Source of the DNA: Streptomyces violascens
GTDB taxonomy: Bacteria; Actinomycetota; Actinomycetes; Streptomycetales; Streptomycetaceae
Assembly: GCF_014649955.1 (NCBI RefSeq)
Contig: NZ_BMUA01000047.1
Span: forward strand, 1-37,721
Length of the DNA stretch: 37,721 nucleotides
Direction of reading: 5' to 3'
This document shows, piece by piece, positions 1 through 7,898 of the stretch. Both the position numbers and the translations under genes were made by a program. The first letter of the stretch is position 1. Every line of letters starts with the position of its first letter. The notes under the pieces are model-generated. The model was not told the origin of the DNA. It worked only from the letters and a program-made list of their open reading frames with translations, and ran no database searches.

Positions 1-64
1 GATTTCAGCGCCCAGGTCAGGGGCCTGCCCGCTGAAATCTTCGCTGCGGTCCGACACCGGGCCG
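1..64. repeat. Left terminal inverted repeat (putative telomere)
   Basis: Bases 1-64 equal the reverse complement of the last 64 bases with one mismatch at position 59. The outermost 39 bases form a hairpin: GATTTCAGCG (1-10) pairs with CGCTGAAATC (30-39), and an inner CAGG/CCTG stem (13-16 with 24-27) closes a 7-base loop. An inverted repeat at both ends with terminal palindromes is expected of an actinobacterial linear plasmid. The end does not begin with the GC-rich palindrome series typical of archetypal Streptomyces telomeres, so it would be an atypical type. Bases 65-195 hold no gene that I can support. Confidence 0.8.
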
Positions 65-195
65 TTCAGCTGCCGGGCAGACGGTACTCGCCTCGTCCCC
101 AGCCTGAACGCAGCGCCCCGCCCGGCCCGCCGCGCGCGGCGGGCGCGGCTGGCTCCGCCCAGCGCAGTGCCCCGCCGCCACGGGCTGGCTCTGTT

Positions 196-402
196 TTACA
201 AGCCGCCAGCCACACCGTCCCCCGAACCCGACCACCCCCCGGATGGACGACGGCATGTCCCATCGGTCCATGCGTCGGCGCCGTGATGGCCGCCGACCTG
301 CTCGTACACCTCGACCTCGAGCTCGGCCAGGTCCACCCCGAAGGACTGCGCGGCTCCCGTGCGCCAGGACTGCACCGCGGCAGGAGCGGGAGTGCACCGC
401 AC
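196..402 (-). CDS. Hypothetical protein, 68 aa
   Basis: This is the gene nearest the left end. The proposed GTG start at 402 gives 68 residues beginning VRCTPAPAAVQSW; the frame is open further upstream but lacks a convincing start there. The sequence looks protein-like, with an acidic stretch (GVDLAELEVEVYEQ) and a His/Trp-containing tail. It begins five bases after the stop of the small Cys-rich gene at 407-610 and is probably the last gene of the left operon. No family recognised. Start and reality are both uncertain. Confidence 0.4.
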   Translation of the reverse strand: MRCTPAPAAVQSWRTGAAQSFGVDLAELEVEVYEQVGGHHGADAWTDGTCRRPSGGWSGSGDGVAGGL

Positions 403-406
403 GCGG

Positions 407-610
407 TCACCGCGCCAGATAACACCGGCAGGCACCGCCCGGCGGATGGGCGTGGAACAGCTCGTGCTTGGCCGTCCAGTCCACCGGCTGCTCCCCGTCG
501 GCCTGTCGGCTTCCGCACCGGCAGTAACTGCGTTCCACACAAGGGTTGTAGGTGACGTACGGGTGGTCGCGGGCCGTACACCACGCCACCGTCTGCGCGG
601 CCACGCCCAT
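407..610 (-). CDS. Small Cys-rich protein, 67 aa, probably zinc-binding
   Basis: Six cysteines (C11, C24, C30, C32, C61, C63) with nearby histidines, including the pairs CRCG and CRC, suggest a small metal-binding fold. An in-frame ATG lies at 625, but GGAGG eight bases before the ATG at 610 makes that start more likely. It follows the PP-loop gene 635-2173 closely in the same direction, so the two are probably co-transcribed. Small Cys-rich proteins of this kind recur across this replicon (3281, 5880, 6626, 9178, 12566, 12746). Function unknown. Confidence 0.6.
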   Translation of the reverse strand: MGVAAQTVAWCTARDHPYVTYNPCVERSYCRCGSRQADGEQPVDWTAKHELFHAHPPGGACRCYLAR

Positions 611-634
611 GATGGTGTCCTCCATTGTCTGTTC

Positions 635-2173
635 TCAGGCCGAGGCCAGGGCGGGCACGTGTGCCACGCCCGAGGGCCGGATGACCGGCACGACGCGCGA
701 GCCGCGCCTGACCGGATGGTTCACGAGCGGCCGCACGGGCTCCCACCGAGTCCCGATCAGGCCCGTGATCTCCGTCCATTTGCGGTCGAAGGAGTTCCGG
801 TTCTTGTTGTCGGCGCCGGTTGGTGCAGCCACCAGGTACGCCTCCGCTGCGGGGTAGCCCTCGCCGCGGTTCAGGTAATGCAGGCGCTTGATCATCGAGC
901 GCTCGCCGTGGCGCAGTTGGACGTCGGTCTCACGTCCCCAGCGCATCAAGGTGAAGTCCGCCTCCTGGCGCGGGCCTTCCCACACCGTGCGCACCGACCG
1001 CCACGCCGCGCCCTTGACCGGGTTGCCGTGGCAGCCGCTATCGAGGCCGGCGCACCGAGGGGGCAGCTCGGTGCTGGTGTAGAGGGGGGCGACGGTCTTG
1101 AACGCAGCGTGGTCGCGGCGGCAGGAGGCGGTCCGCTCGGTGCGGCACCACCAGCGCGGGCGAGTGCACCGGTCCCCGTGGTGGTGGCGGCAGTCCTTCG
1201 TCCGGCCGGGCAGGTACAGGCGGCGTACCTCGTACAGGGAGAACGGCGCTTCATCCAGGCGTGCCTCGAACGCGGTGAGTACCGCGTCGTTGCGCTCGTC
1301 CTCGGCGAGCTGCTGGTAAAGCGACCGCGTCCCGTACAACGACATGGGCTCGTTCAGCGCCATCGACGCGTACTCCATCATCAGTGCCTCGGCGGCGAGG
1401 TCGGGGTGCTGACGCAGCCTCTCCTCGTGCCGGTCCCGAGAGGCGCATACCCCGCTAAAGGGACAGAAAGTGCACGAGCTCTTCTGGATGGGCTCGCCGA
1501 GACGCTGCAGGACGTAAGCCTCCACAGCAGACCGGGCCATCCCGGCATCCACCAGTGGGTAACTGGGCTCGCAGATCACCCGCCCGGCCCGCTCGTTCAG
1601 CCGGTTCTGGATCTTGGTGTCCTTCTCCATCCGGGAGCGCTCGCCGGCGTGGTAGCCGATCACCCGGCGGAACGGGGCGTGGCCGAACTCGGCGGCCGCC
1701 CAGTGATCAAGCACCCAGCCCTTGAAGCGAATTGAGCAGGTCCTGCGACCCGAAGCCATCTGGGGCACGGTGCCGCCGGTCAGCAGCCAGTCCGACAGCC
1801 GCCACGGGCCGGCCTGATGGATGCGGCGGGTGGTCCGCGAGTCCTCGAGGACGAGAACCCCGTCAGAGTCGGACCGGCCCATCCTCGCTACCTGAACCAC
1901 GCGCACCCTGCGGTTGGCGAGGAGCGGGAGCACGAGCCTGTCCACGTACGACAGAGAGCTTGGGAACTCGTTCCCGGTCACCGCATGCAGAACGATCAAA
2001 TCGGACAGATCGGGTTCGAGTCCGTAGCGCACGGGGTGATCAAGGTACTTGAGCAGAATCGCTGTCGAGTCGGCGCCGAGCCCGTACGACAGCACCGTCA
2101 TCGGCTTGTCCGGCCGGGAAGCGGAGCCACGGGGCGAAGGCAGGGGGAACAGGGCGGGAGGAGCGGAGGACAC
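635..2173 (-). CDS. PP-loop ATPase, PAPS-reductase-like, with Cys cluster (512 aa)
   Basis: The N-terminal motif SYGLGADSTA (residues 29-38) is a PP-loop, the ATP-pyrophosphatase signature shared by PAPS reductases, DndC-type sulfur enzymes and tRNA thiolation enzymes. Downstream are RRTCSIRFK (C146) and a C-x2-C-x5-C cluster (C234, C237, C243) that could ligand an iron-sulfur centre or carry sulfur. A second Cys/His-rich segment lies at about 330-375. The GTG start is supported by AAAGGA six bases upstream. At 512 aa it is much longer than a plain PAPS reductase, and no assimilatory sulfate genes are nearby, so sulfur assimilation is unlikely. Adenylation-dependent modification of nucleic acid or protein is more plausible. 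Substrate unknown. Confidence 0.75.
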   Translation of the reverse strand: MSSAPPALFPLPSPRGSASRPDKPMTVLSYGLGADSTAILLKYLDHPVRYGLEPDLSDLIVLHAVTGNEFPSSLSYVDRLVLPLLANRRVRVVQVARMGRSDSDGVLVLEDSRTTRRIHQAGPWRLSDWLLTGGTVPQMASGRRTCSIRFKGWVLDHWAAAEFGHAPFRRVIGYHAGERSRMEKDTKIQNRLNERAGRVICEPSYPLVDAGMARSAVEAYVLQRLGEPIQKSSCTFCPFSGVCASRDRHEERLRQHPDLAAEALMMEYASMALNEPMSLYGTRSLYQQLAEDERNDAVLTAFEARLDEAPFSLYEVRRLYLPGRTKDCRHHHGDRCTRPRWWCRTERTASCRRDHAAFKTVAPLYTSTELPPRCAGLDSGCHGNPVKGAAWRSVRTVWEGPRQEADFTLMRWGRETDVQLRHGERSMIKRLHYLNRGEGYPAAEAYLVAAPTGADNKNRNSFDRKWTEITGLIGTRWEPVRPLVNHPVRRGSRVVPVIRPSGVAHVPALASA

Positions 2174-2308
2174 GATGTTCCTTTACGGGGGTGGGGGAGG
2201 GCGGTGCCGCGAGACGGGGCGCCGACTGCAGGCCCAGCAAGCGCAGGGAGTCACGCAGCTCAGCGGCGTCGGCGAGACGGGGAGGGCCGGCCGGGACGGG
2301 GCGTCCGG

Positions 2309-2635
2309 TCAGCGCTGGCGGGGCAGTTGGCGCTCGATGCCGGCAGCCCAGTTGGTGAAGGCGCGGGGCGCGCAGAAGCCGGCTGCCGCCATCACCGCGT
2401 CCAGCCCGGCGGTGGTCACCAGGACCTGCGGGACGTCGGAGCCTGAAGTCAGCGGCGGCCGGAAGCGGAGGGCCCCGGCGACGTCGCGGACGAACCACAG
2501 GACGTGGTCGTCGCGCAGGCGCACCCGCAGGTGCGCGGAGTCGTAGACGACCGTGGTGGTGTGGCCGCGCCCAACGCGCCGCCGCCCGGGGGGCGACGGG
2601 CGCGGGCCGGGCACCGCGACCGTGCGGCTGTTCAC
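2309..2635 (-). CDS. Hypothetical protein, 108 aa
   Basis: The GTG start overlaps the stop of the upstream gene (GTGA, 2632-2635), which indicates translational coupling. The N-terminal 30 residues are Pro/Arg-rich. The remainder looks globular, with TTTVVYDSAHLRVRLRDD then LWFVRDVAGALRF, an alternating pattern suggesting beta strands. No motif recognised. It belongs to the operon that runs towards the PP-loop gene at 635-2173. Confidence 0.65.
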   Translation of the reverse strand: MNSRTVAVPGPRPSPPGRRRVGRGHTTTVVYDSAHLRVRLRDDHVLWFVRDVAGALRFRPPLTSGSDVPQVLVTTAGLDAVMAAAGFCAPRAFTNWAAGIERQLPRQR

Positions 2636-3090
2636 GAGGTGGTGACGTCGCCGGTGAGCAGGTCGACGCGGAGGCGTTCGCCGCCGCACAGGCGCTCGGT
2701 GCCGGACAGGTCGGCCAGGAGCCCGCTCACATCGTCGAAGTCCAGGTCGACGTTGCTGCGCGTGCCGTCGAGGTGACGGACCAGACCGGTGGGCTCCCAG
2801 AACCAGCCGTTGTCCCACTCACACGTGCCGAAGACGACGCCGACCACCGGCCAGCGTGAGTCGGTCTCCCGGGCCGCGACCACCTCACGGGTGCGGTGGC
2901 GCAGCGCGGTGACCAGCTGGCGGCCGTAGTGCGCGCTCTGCCGCTGCACGCAGGCGATCTCGATGTCGTACAACTGCGCGGCGGTCAGGCTGTCCAGGAG
3001 CCGGCCGAGCTCGGCGTCCAAGTCCATGGTGCCGACGAGCGGGGCAGGACCGGCGGGAGCAGGACCGGTGGGAGAGGGGGACACGAGCAA
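2632..3090 (-). CDS. Hypothetical protein, 152 aa
   Basis: A soluble protein with an acidic C-terminal half (VDLDFDDVSGLLADLS) and a Trp-rich centre (CEWDNGWFWEP). The TTG at 3090 is favoured because GAAAGG lies ten bases upstream, in nearly the same leader that precedes the neighbouring gene at 3281 (GAAAGG, CCAGCCCC, start). An internal ATG at about 3027 has no ribosome site. Its 5' end overlaps the 3' end of gene 2985-3281 by about 100 bases, so one of those two boundaries may be wrong. Coupled by GTGA to the next gene. Confidence 0.65.
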   Translation of the reverse strand: MLVSPSPTGPAPAGPAPLVGTMDLDAELGRLLDSLTAAQLYDIEIACVQRQSAHYGRQLVTALRHRTREVVAARETDSRWPVVGVVFGTCEWDNGWFWEPTGLVRHLDGTRSNVDLDFDDVSGLLADLSGTERLCGGERLRVDLLTGDVTTS

Positions 3091-3281
3091 GGGGCTGGCC
3101 TTTCGAAAGGGGGTAGGGGCGGTGCGTCAGCGGTGTGCGGCGCGGGCGCGCGTACGGCCTTGATCTGCGCCTGGGTGGGCAGGGTCCACTTGTGCCATCC
3201 GGCGTCCGTGGTCCACTGCCGCGCATGTCCGCATCGGGGGATGCCGCAATGCCGGCAGGCACTCGGCTCGGTGATCGTCAC
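2985..3281 (-). CDS. Small zinc-ribbon-like protein, up to 98 aa
   Basis: The N-terminal half reads as a compact Cys/His protein: ACRHCGIPRCGHARQW followed by AGWHKWTLPTQAQIK. This resembles small proteins common on Streptomyces plasmids and in actinophages. The GTG at 3281 has GAAAGG ten bases upstream. The C-terminal 45 residues are Pro-rich and run into the next gene in another frame. Either this is a true long overlap or the native protein ends earlier and a frameshift extends it. Function unknown. Confidence 0.5.
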   Translation of the reverse strand: MTITEPSACRHCGIPRCGHARQWTTDAGWHKWTLPTQAQIKAVRAPAPHTADAPPLPPFERPAPCSCPPLPPVLLPPVLPRSSAPWTWTPSSAGSWTA

Positions 3282-3313
3282 GGGGCTGGACCTTTCAGTG
3301 GTGGGGGTCTGGG

Positions 3314-4594
3314 TCAGGCTGCGAGGACCAGGCGCTGCAGGTAGGCGGTCGCTGCTTCTTCGCCGAGGTGGTGGCGGATGGCGTCGCCCCGGCGCCAGGT
3401 GATCGGGCCCTCGGCGGCCTCCAGACGGGAGGCCTCGGCGACGACCTCTGCGAGGCTGAACTTGTTCTTGAAGCGGTGTCCGAGCCGGTCCTCGAGGTCG
3501 ACGTACGTCTTCGGGGTCTCAAGGCCCAGCACCCAGCACAGCCGGACGGCGCGCGCCAGGACGTCGAACGGCGCGAGGATGCAGAAGATGCAGCTCAGGC
3601 GGGGGATGAGGCTGTCGTACACCGGGTGGTAGTCGAGCGCGTTGTCCGCGATCTCCTGCCAGATGTCCCGCTCGGAGAGGTGGAGTACCGGATGCCATGT
3701 CAGCACGAGGCGGCGCCCGTTGCTGGCCCGGTGGTCGATGGCGAGCTCGGGCTTGCGGCGGCGCGAGGGCGACTCCTCGGCCCGGATGCCCAGGCAGTTG
3801 ACGAGCAGCGCCTGCTCGTCAAGGCCGAGTTCCTCGACGATCTGGGTGAAGAACTTGGCGGCCTCGTCCCGCTTCAGGGTCGAGGTGCACAGCCGGTTCT
3901 GCGCGTCCGGCCACATGCCGCGCTTCTCGACCATGCCGAGGAAGCCGACGGGCGCCTTGACCACCACGAACCGCAGCCCGTACCGCTCGGCCTGCTGCCG
4001 GGCAAGATCGCGAACCCCCGGCCATTCCGCGTCCTGGCCGATATCGGCGTGAACCACCACGACCTTGTCCAGGCAGCCGGCGGCCTTCGCCCACCGCACT
4101 ACGCGGGCCAGTGCCACGACGCTGTCCTTGCCAGCCGATGACTGAACGAGCAGCGCCGAGGCAGCACGGATCAACTCCATGGGCATAGCGGCGAGTTCGG
4201 ACAGCAGCGCGACCTCGGCCGCGAGCCGGGTGCCCTTGCGGCGGGGCTGCCCCGCGCGGGTCAGCGTCCAGGTGCGGGCGAGTTCCTCGCCCAGACGCGC
4301 ATCGGCCCGCTCGCTGGCGGAAAAGGCGCGGCGCCACCGGATCGCGGCCGTCTCGACCTGCGCGGCGCGTGTCTCGTACGTGCTCTCGGCGTCGGCCAGT
4401 GCCTTCACCGCGTCGTCGAGGTCGCAGCCGGGGCCGGTATGCACCACGAGTCGGTGCTGGCGGCATGCGGCGGCTGCCTCTTTGCGGCGCAGCCGGGCCC
4501 GGTGCTCTGCCCGTTCAGCGGCGCGGCAGGTGCTTTCGGCGGAGGCCGAGAGGCGGATGAGGTTGAGTAGATGAAGACGGGTGGTCAAGTCCAT
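3314..4594 (-). CDS. PAPS-reductase/DndC-like PP-loop protein, 426 aa
   Basis: Residues 1-140 form a helical, Ala/Arg-rich extension rich in charged heptads. The PP-loop QSSAGKDS is at 151-158, followed by VVHADIGQD (181-188), RLCTSTLKRD (234-243), GIRAEES (269-275) and the pair SCIFC (C335, C338). The order PP-loop, C-T-S-x-x-K-R, R-x-E-E-S and C-x2-C is typical of the PAPS-reductase superfamily, whose members include DndC of DNA phosphorothioation. ATG start with GGGGGA upstream. It is not a close duplicate of the other PP-loop protein (635-2173): spacing and extra domains differ. No DndB, DndD or DndE partner is visible, so phosphorothioation is only one possibility. Confidence 0.75.
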   Translation of the reverse strand: MDLTTRLHLLNLIRLSASAESTCRAAERAEHRARLRRKEAAAACRQHRLVVHTGPGCDLDDAVKALADAESTYETRAAQVETAAIRWRRAFSASERADARLGEELARTWTLTRAGQPRRKGTRLAAEVALLSELAAMPMELIRAASALLVQSSAGKDSVVALARVVRWAKAAGCLDKVVVVHADIGQDAEWPGVRDLARQQAERYGLRFVVVKAPVGFLGMVEKRGMWPDAQNRLCTSTLKRDEAAKFFTQIVEELGLDEQALLVNCLGIRAEESPSRRRKPELAIDHRASNGRRLVLTWHPVLHLSERDIWQEIADNALDYHPVYDSLIPRLSCIFCILAPFDVLARAVRLCWVLGLETPKTYVDLEDRLGHRFKNKFSLAEVVAEASRLEAAEGPITWRRGDAIRHHLGEEAATAYLQRLVLAA

Positions 4595-4631
4595 GGCGGC
4601 AGGTCCCCCGGGGTTGAACTGGCGGTGGGCG

Positions 4632-5420
4632 TCAGGCGGCGAAAGCCGCGTCGTCCCGGTCGGTGAGCCAGGCGGTGAGAGCGGCCGCCAGGCGGACGCT
4701 CTCCTCCTTCACGCCGAGGCCGTTGGGCAGGTGCTTCTCGACGGCTCCGTCTGCGGAGTAGGTGATCAGTGCGGTCCACGGCTTGTCGTGCATCCAGGAC
4801 GGGTGCCGGGCGCTGTAGGTCCAGTGGCCGGGGTTCCAGACCTCCCGGAAGAAGCGCGCCTCCAGGTCCCCGAGCCGGTAGACGACGCGGGTATCGCCGA
4901 CGCTGTCGCTCTCCACCGCAACGGTGATCCCCTGCGCTGCGAACGCGGCGACCAGGTAGTCGCTCGCCGGGGTGGTGTCGACCTCGGGCAGACCGACCAG
5001 GCGGCGGCCCAGGTTGGAGATGTAGGTGAACTGCTCCTGGTCCTCGCCCTGTTCGCCGCGCCGGGACAGGCGGCACACGAGGCCCTCGCGGAGCAGCGAG
5101 GTGAGGATCTGCTGCTGTACGGGCCTTTCGATGCGGCCGGGCTCGCTCGAGGTCAGGACGCTGAGCAGGGCGTCGGCCTTGCCGACACTGAGCAACGCGA
5201 AGCGGCCGGCTGCGGTGAGCACGTGGCGGGCCCGCAGGGGGTCGTCATCGGTTGCCGGGGCGAACTGGAGCCAGCCGCGCTCGCGCATCAGGTCCAGCGA
5301 CCGGTGGGGCACCCCCAGCGGCATCAGGCGGTCATCGGCGCGCAGCGCCGCGAAGAGCCAGGTGCGCTGACGGGCGGTCGGCGCCGGGGCGTTGGGGCCA
5401 GCGGCCAAGGAAGTGGGCAT
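4632..5420 (-). CDS. Hypothetical protein, 262 aa
   Basis: ATG start with GGAGA six bases upstream; 37 bases separate its stop from the next start. The first 130 residues look helical and could form a winged-helix-like fold (FAALRADDRLMPLGVPHRS, then TAAGRFALLSVGKADALLSVL). The C-terminal half contains an aromatic stretch (FFREVWNPGHWTYSARH) and a helical tail. No catalytic motif found. It lies directly upstream of the DndC-like PP-loop gene, so it could be a partner of that enzyme; this is inference from position only. Confidence 0.65.
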   Translation of the reverse strand: MPTSLAAGPNAPAPTARQRTWLFAALRADDRLMPLGVPHRSLDLMRERGWLQFAPATDDDPLRARHVLTAAGRFALLSVGKADALLSVLTSSEPGRIERPVQQQILTSLLREGLVCRLSRRGEQGEDQEQFTYISNLGRRLVGLPEVDTTPASDYLVAAFAAQGITVAVESDSVGDTRVVYRLGDLEARFFREVWNPGHWTYSARHPSWMHDKPWTALITYSADGAVEKHLPNGLGVKEESVRLAAALTAWLTDRDDAAFAA

Positions 5421-5436
5421 CTCGGATCTCCGGCGG

Positions 5437-5880
5437 TCAGCGGTACAGGGCGACGCGCAGGTCTTCGCCGGGCTCGGCGCGGTCGAGCGCGTCGAGGGCT
5501 TCTTCCACGCAGTCGTTGAAGTCGTGGAGTTCGGTGCGCGGGCCGTAGTGGAGGGTCGCGCCGTAGCTGACCCAGTCGTTGTCGAAGTCCTTCTCGAACG
5601 TCACCGCGTCCGGCAGCGGCGTGCCCTGGTCGGTGAAGTACGCCTGCAGCAGGGGGCGCAGGGCGGCGACGTCGTCCGGGTGCGCGGAGGGGGGCACACG
5701 GTCGGCGATGCGGTGGCCGTTGCGCTGGCGGCCGCACCCCTCGCACAGTTCACGGCCGGCGGTGTTGTCGAAGAGGCAGTCACAGCCCTTGCACTGCCAG
5801 AGAAGGCCGGCCGCGCGGAAGACCTCGCGGACGACCTCACCCTGCTGCTCGTTCGCTGCCCGGAGTGCCTTCTCGATCAC
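5437..5880 (-). CDS. Zinc-ribbon protein, 147 aa
   Basis: A four-Cys ribbon (C30, C33 and C46, C49: WQCKGCDC then LCEGCGRQ) follows a helical N-terminus. The C-terminal part is acidic (DFNDCVEEALDALDRAEPGED). This is the first gene behind the promoter cassette at 5945-5995. The GTG at 5880 has no ribosome site at normal distance. An in-frame ATT at 5890-5892 lies six bases after AGGGAAG and would add ISDT before it, so a rare ATT start is possible. Probably a DNA-, RNA- or protein-binding accessory factor. Confidence 0.65.
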   Translation of the reverse strand: MIEKALRAANEQQGEVVREVFRAAGLLWQCKGCDCLFDNTAGRELCEGCGRQRNGHRIADRVPPSAHPDDVAALRPLLQAYFTDQGTPLPDAVTFEKDFDNDWVSYGATLHYGPRTELHDFNDCVEEALDALDRAEPGEDLRVALYR

Positions 5881-5944
5881 GGTGTCGGAAATGGGTGTCT
5901 TCCCTGGGGTCGCGTACGAGCAGCAGCCGGAGTCACTACCTTGG

Positions 5945-5995
5945 GACCCTTCTAAGTTTACTCAAAGGTTGCCCATCAGGCAACCTAAAAGGGTC
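5945..5995 (-). promoter_or_regulatory. GACCC promoter/operator cassette A
   Basis: A 51-bp element bounded by GACCC and its inverse GGGTC. Read on the minus strand, a -35 TTGCCT starts 12 bases after the first G of GACCC (+ strand 5978-5983), then 17 bases, then a -10 TAAACT (5955-5960), then five bases and GGGTC. The same arrangement occurs at 11542-11592 and 12634-12684. Inside lies a further palindrome, AGGTTGCC (5966-5973) with GGCAACCT (5979-5986). It should drive the minus-strand operon starting at 5880. The flanking boxes probably bind a shared regulator. Confidence 0.7.
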
Positions 5996-6086
5996 ATTAA
6001 TGATGTGGTGATCTCCGGGATGGAGCCCCTGAGGGCGTCGCGGCCTGGGGGTTGCCTGCGAGGGGTGCCCTCGTGGGGAGGGGTGG

Positions 6087-6626
6087 TCAGCCGGCGTTGA
6101 GGGTCTCGCCGGGCCGCAGGAAGCGCCCCGTGTCGGCGAAGTGCTGGCGGGAGACGGACGATTCGGTGTCGTAGTCGCCGAACTCCCCGAAGGAGGTGTC
6201 GCACCCGCAGGTGCACGGGGGCATGGTCTGGCCCAGTCCGCTGCGGGTGAGGTGGCAGCCACCGCACTGGACCTCGGCGCCGGGGTTCTCGAACGCGCAA
6301 GCGCAGAGCCAAGGGGCGCACTCGTCGCACAGACCACCGTCCTCGGCCTGGTCCTCGGTGAGCGCGACATTGCAGCCGTTGCACCATCCGGCGGGCCAGG
6401 CGAAGCCGAGGTTCGCCAGGCCCGACGTGATCTCCATGTGCGTGTCGGCGCCGGACTTGTTCTGGTCGGCGATGTGGACGAGCACGAGGCGGGTCGCGGC
6501 CACCGGGTTGGGGACGCGGGAGCTGCGGGCCGCGTGGCCGGCCAGGAAGATCAGAGCGCGCGCGGCGTGATCGTGGAGCGCGGCGGCGGCGCGGGAGACG
6601 AGCGGGGTGCGCACGGAGAGGGGCAA
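6087..6626 (-). CDS. Cys-rich multi-zinc-ribbon protein, 179 aa
   Basis: The first 70 residues are helical and polar; from about residue 85 it carries eleven cysteines in ribbon-like pairs (GWCNGCNV, GLCDECAPWLCACAF, VQCGGCHL, CTCGCD), likely two or three zinc sites. The start is taken as TTG at 6626 because GGAG lies five bases upstream; an ATG further in (MEITSGLANLG) is an alternative. A much longer reading in this frame upstream is the antisense-like shadow of the ATPase gene. It reads towards cassette A and may end at a small hairpin (6059-6073). Confidence 0.6.
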   Translation of the reverse strand: MPLSVRTPLVSRAAAALHDHAARALIFLAGHAARSSRVPNPVAATRLVLVHIADQNKSGADTHMEITSGLANLGFAWPAGWCNGCNVALTEDQAEDGGLCDECAPWLCACAFENPGAEVQCGGCHLTRSGLGQTMPPCTCGCDTSFGEFGDYDTESSVSRQHFADTGRFLRPGETLNAG

Positions 6627-6735
6627 GGGTGCTCCAGAGGTCGGGGTCGCGTCGGTATGCGGCCTAGCCGGGTGGTGTGCACGGGACCTCCAGAGGTGAA
6701 GCGGACGGAGAGCGGCGGTGGTTGGCGCCCGGCGC

Positions 6736-6763
6736 CGTGGCGGCCGCAGGTGCGGCCGCCACG
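6736..6763 (-). terminator. Hairpin terminator after the P-loop ATPase gene
   Basis: Perfect 13-bp arms (CGTGGCGGCCGCA and its complement) around a 2-base centre, beginning seven bases past the stop of the gene at 6770. No T tract follows, as is common in Streptomyces. Confidence 0.65.
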
Positions 6764-6769
6764 CCGGCG

Positions 6770-7747
6770 TCATGAGGCGTGGGCGTCCTGCACGGCGGTG
6801 GCCTGCAGAAAACGGCCGCGCTGGGTGATGTAGTCGTCCAGGCGGACGAGGGTCACTCCGTCGTCGTCGGTGATCAGGACGTCTTCCAGGAAGCGGGCGC
6901 GAACGGTGTCCCGGAGCTGGCCGAGTGCGGCATGGGTCACCTCGGGGTGGGATGCCTGCGCGATCAGTTCCGTGACCGGCACCGGTGGGGTGGGCGGCTC
7001 GCCGTCGTCCAGCCAGTCCCGTACGCGGGCGGAGAACTCGGCCCCGGGTTTGGAGACGACCGCGCCGGACAGGTCCGCGGAGAGTGCCTTGAGCACGACG
7101 AGCGTGTTGTCGGAGTCCATCGCGCCGACGAAGTTGAACTCGTACTCGGCGCCATCGCGGTGCTCGGGCTTGCCGCCGAACCGGCGCATCGCGTGGCCGC
7201 CCAGCTCGTCGGCCTCCAGGTGGTACTCGGTCTTCGAGCGCAGCGTCGCGATGACGTGGCCGGGGTAGGCGAACAGGGCGTCCCACATGCGGCGTTCACG
7301 CGGGCGGACCTCGTTCCAGCCGGACTTGTTGCCGCTGGAGCCGCGCTTGGTGGCGTCATCGACCTGTTCGAGGACGCCGCCGTGGCCGGACCAGAACAGT
7401 GTGTACGGGTCGACGATCACCGTCGCGTAGCCCTGGGCCGCGCATTCGGCCAGGGCCGCGATGAGCGCCTCCGGCGAGCAGTACGTCAGGGGCGGGCAGA
7501 CGTCGAAGTCGAACCGGTCGGCGTACTTCGCGGCGTGTCCGTGGACCGCCTCGATGACCGCGGTGGTGGAGCCGAGTGAGGAGGCCATCTCCAGCGCGGT
7601 GTACGTCTTGCCCGATCCGCTGGGCCCCATCAGCGCGATGCGTCCCGGGAGCCGGGTCTTGACCGCGGGGCCGAACGGGAACTGCGGGTGGGGCGGGCGT
7701 GCGGTGGGACTGGGAGTTTCCTGTGGCTGCGTCATGGTGTCCGTCAA
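6770..7747 (-). CDS. P-loop (RecA/AAA-like) ATPase, 325 aa
   Basis: Walker A GPSGSGKT at residues 41-48 and a Walker B-like strand ATVIVDPYTLFW at about 112. The layout, with one compact ATPase core and a polar C-terminal tail, resembles the phage and plasmid AAA proteins that include Sak4-type single-strand annealing proteins. RecA-like recombination or replication support is therefore a fair guess, not shown. The TTG at 7747 follows GGAGGG closely; an ATG 12 bases later lacks its own site. A 13-bp-arm terminator follows the stop. It is separated from the upstream HTH gene by an AT-rich promoter-like stretch at 7851-7880. Confidence 0.7.
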   Translation of the reverse strand: MTDTMTQPQETPSPTARPPHPQFPFGPAVKTRLPGRIALMGPSGSGKTYTALEMASSLGSTTAVIEAVHGHAAKYADRFDFDVCPPLTYCSPEALIAALAECAAQGYATVIVDPYTLFWSGHGGVLEQVDDATKRGSSGNKSGWNEVRPRERRMWDALFAYPGHVIATLRSKTEYHLEADELGGHAMRRFGGKPEHRDGAEYEFNFVGAMDSDNTLVVLKALSADLSGAVVSKPGAEFSARVRDWLDDGEPPTPPVPVTELIAQASHPEVTHAALGQLRDTVRARFLEDVLITDDDGVTLVRLDDYITQRGRFLQATAVQDAHAS

Positions 7748-7850
7748 GAGCCCTCCGGGAGCACCTCGGTGGATTCAGGGGCCGGCCCGACGGGGTCCAG
7801 GACGGGGCGCGAAGGCGCCCCGGAGGCCGGAGCCGACTCCCTTTGGCGCT

Positions 7851-7880
7851 ATTAATTTTACCACAGGTACATTATAAAAT
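7851..7880 (-). promoter_or_regulatory. AT-rich probable promoter region of the ATPase gene
   Basis: A sharply AT-rich island in GC-rich surroundings. On the minus strand it contains TATAAT (7871-7876), a perfect -10 hexamer, but no clear -35 at normal spacing. A GACCT further upstream could be a decayed GACCC box, but the cassette geometry is not met. Confidence 0.4.
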
Positions 7881-7898
7881 GGCAGGTCAGTAGCTCTT

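Noticed and set aside
1..64. The terminal repeats as ends of a transposon or ICE
   Set aside because: They lie at the very ends of the sequence, form telomere-like hairpins, and no transposase or integrase of matching scale is encoded; the only transposase belongs to the internal IS.
66..779. Minus-strand open frame covering the left end
   Set aside because: Crosses three more convincing genes in another frame; low-complexity Arg/Pro/Ala translation without a ribosome site.
6627..7286. Extension of the Cys-rich protein (6087-6626) to a 399-aa protein
   Set aside because: The extra N-terminal part is Arg/Pro-rich shadow sequence opposite the frame of the P-loop ATPase; a ribosome site supports the TTG at 6626.
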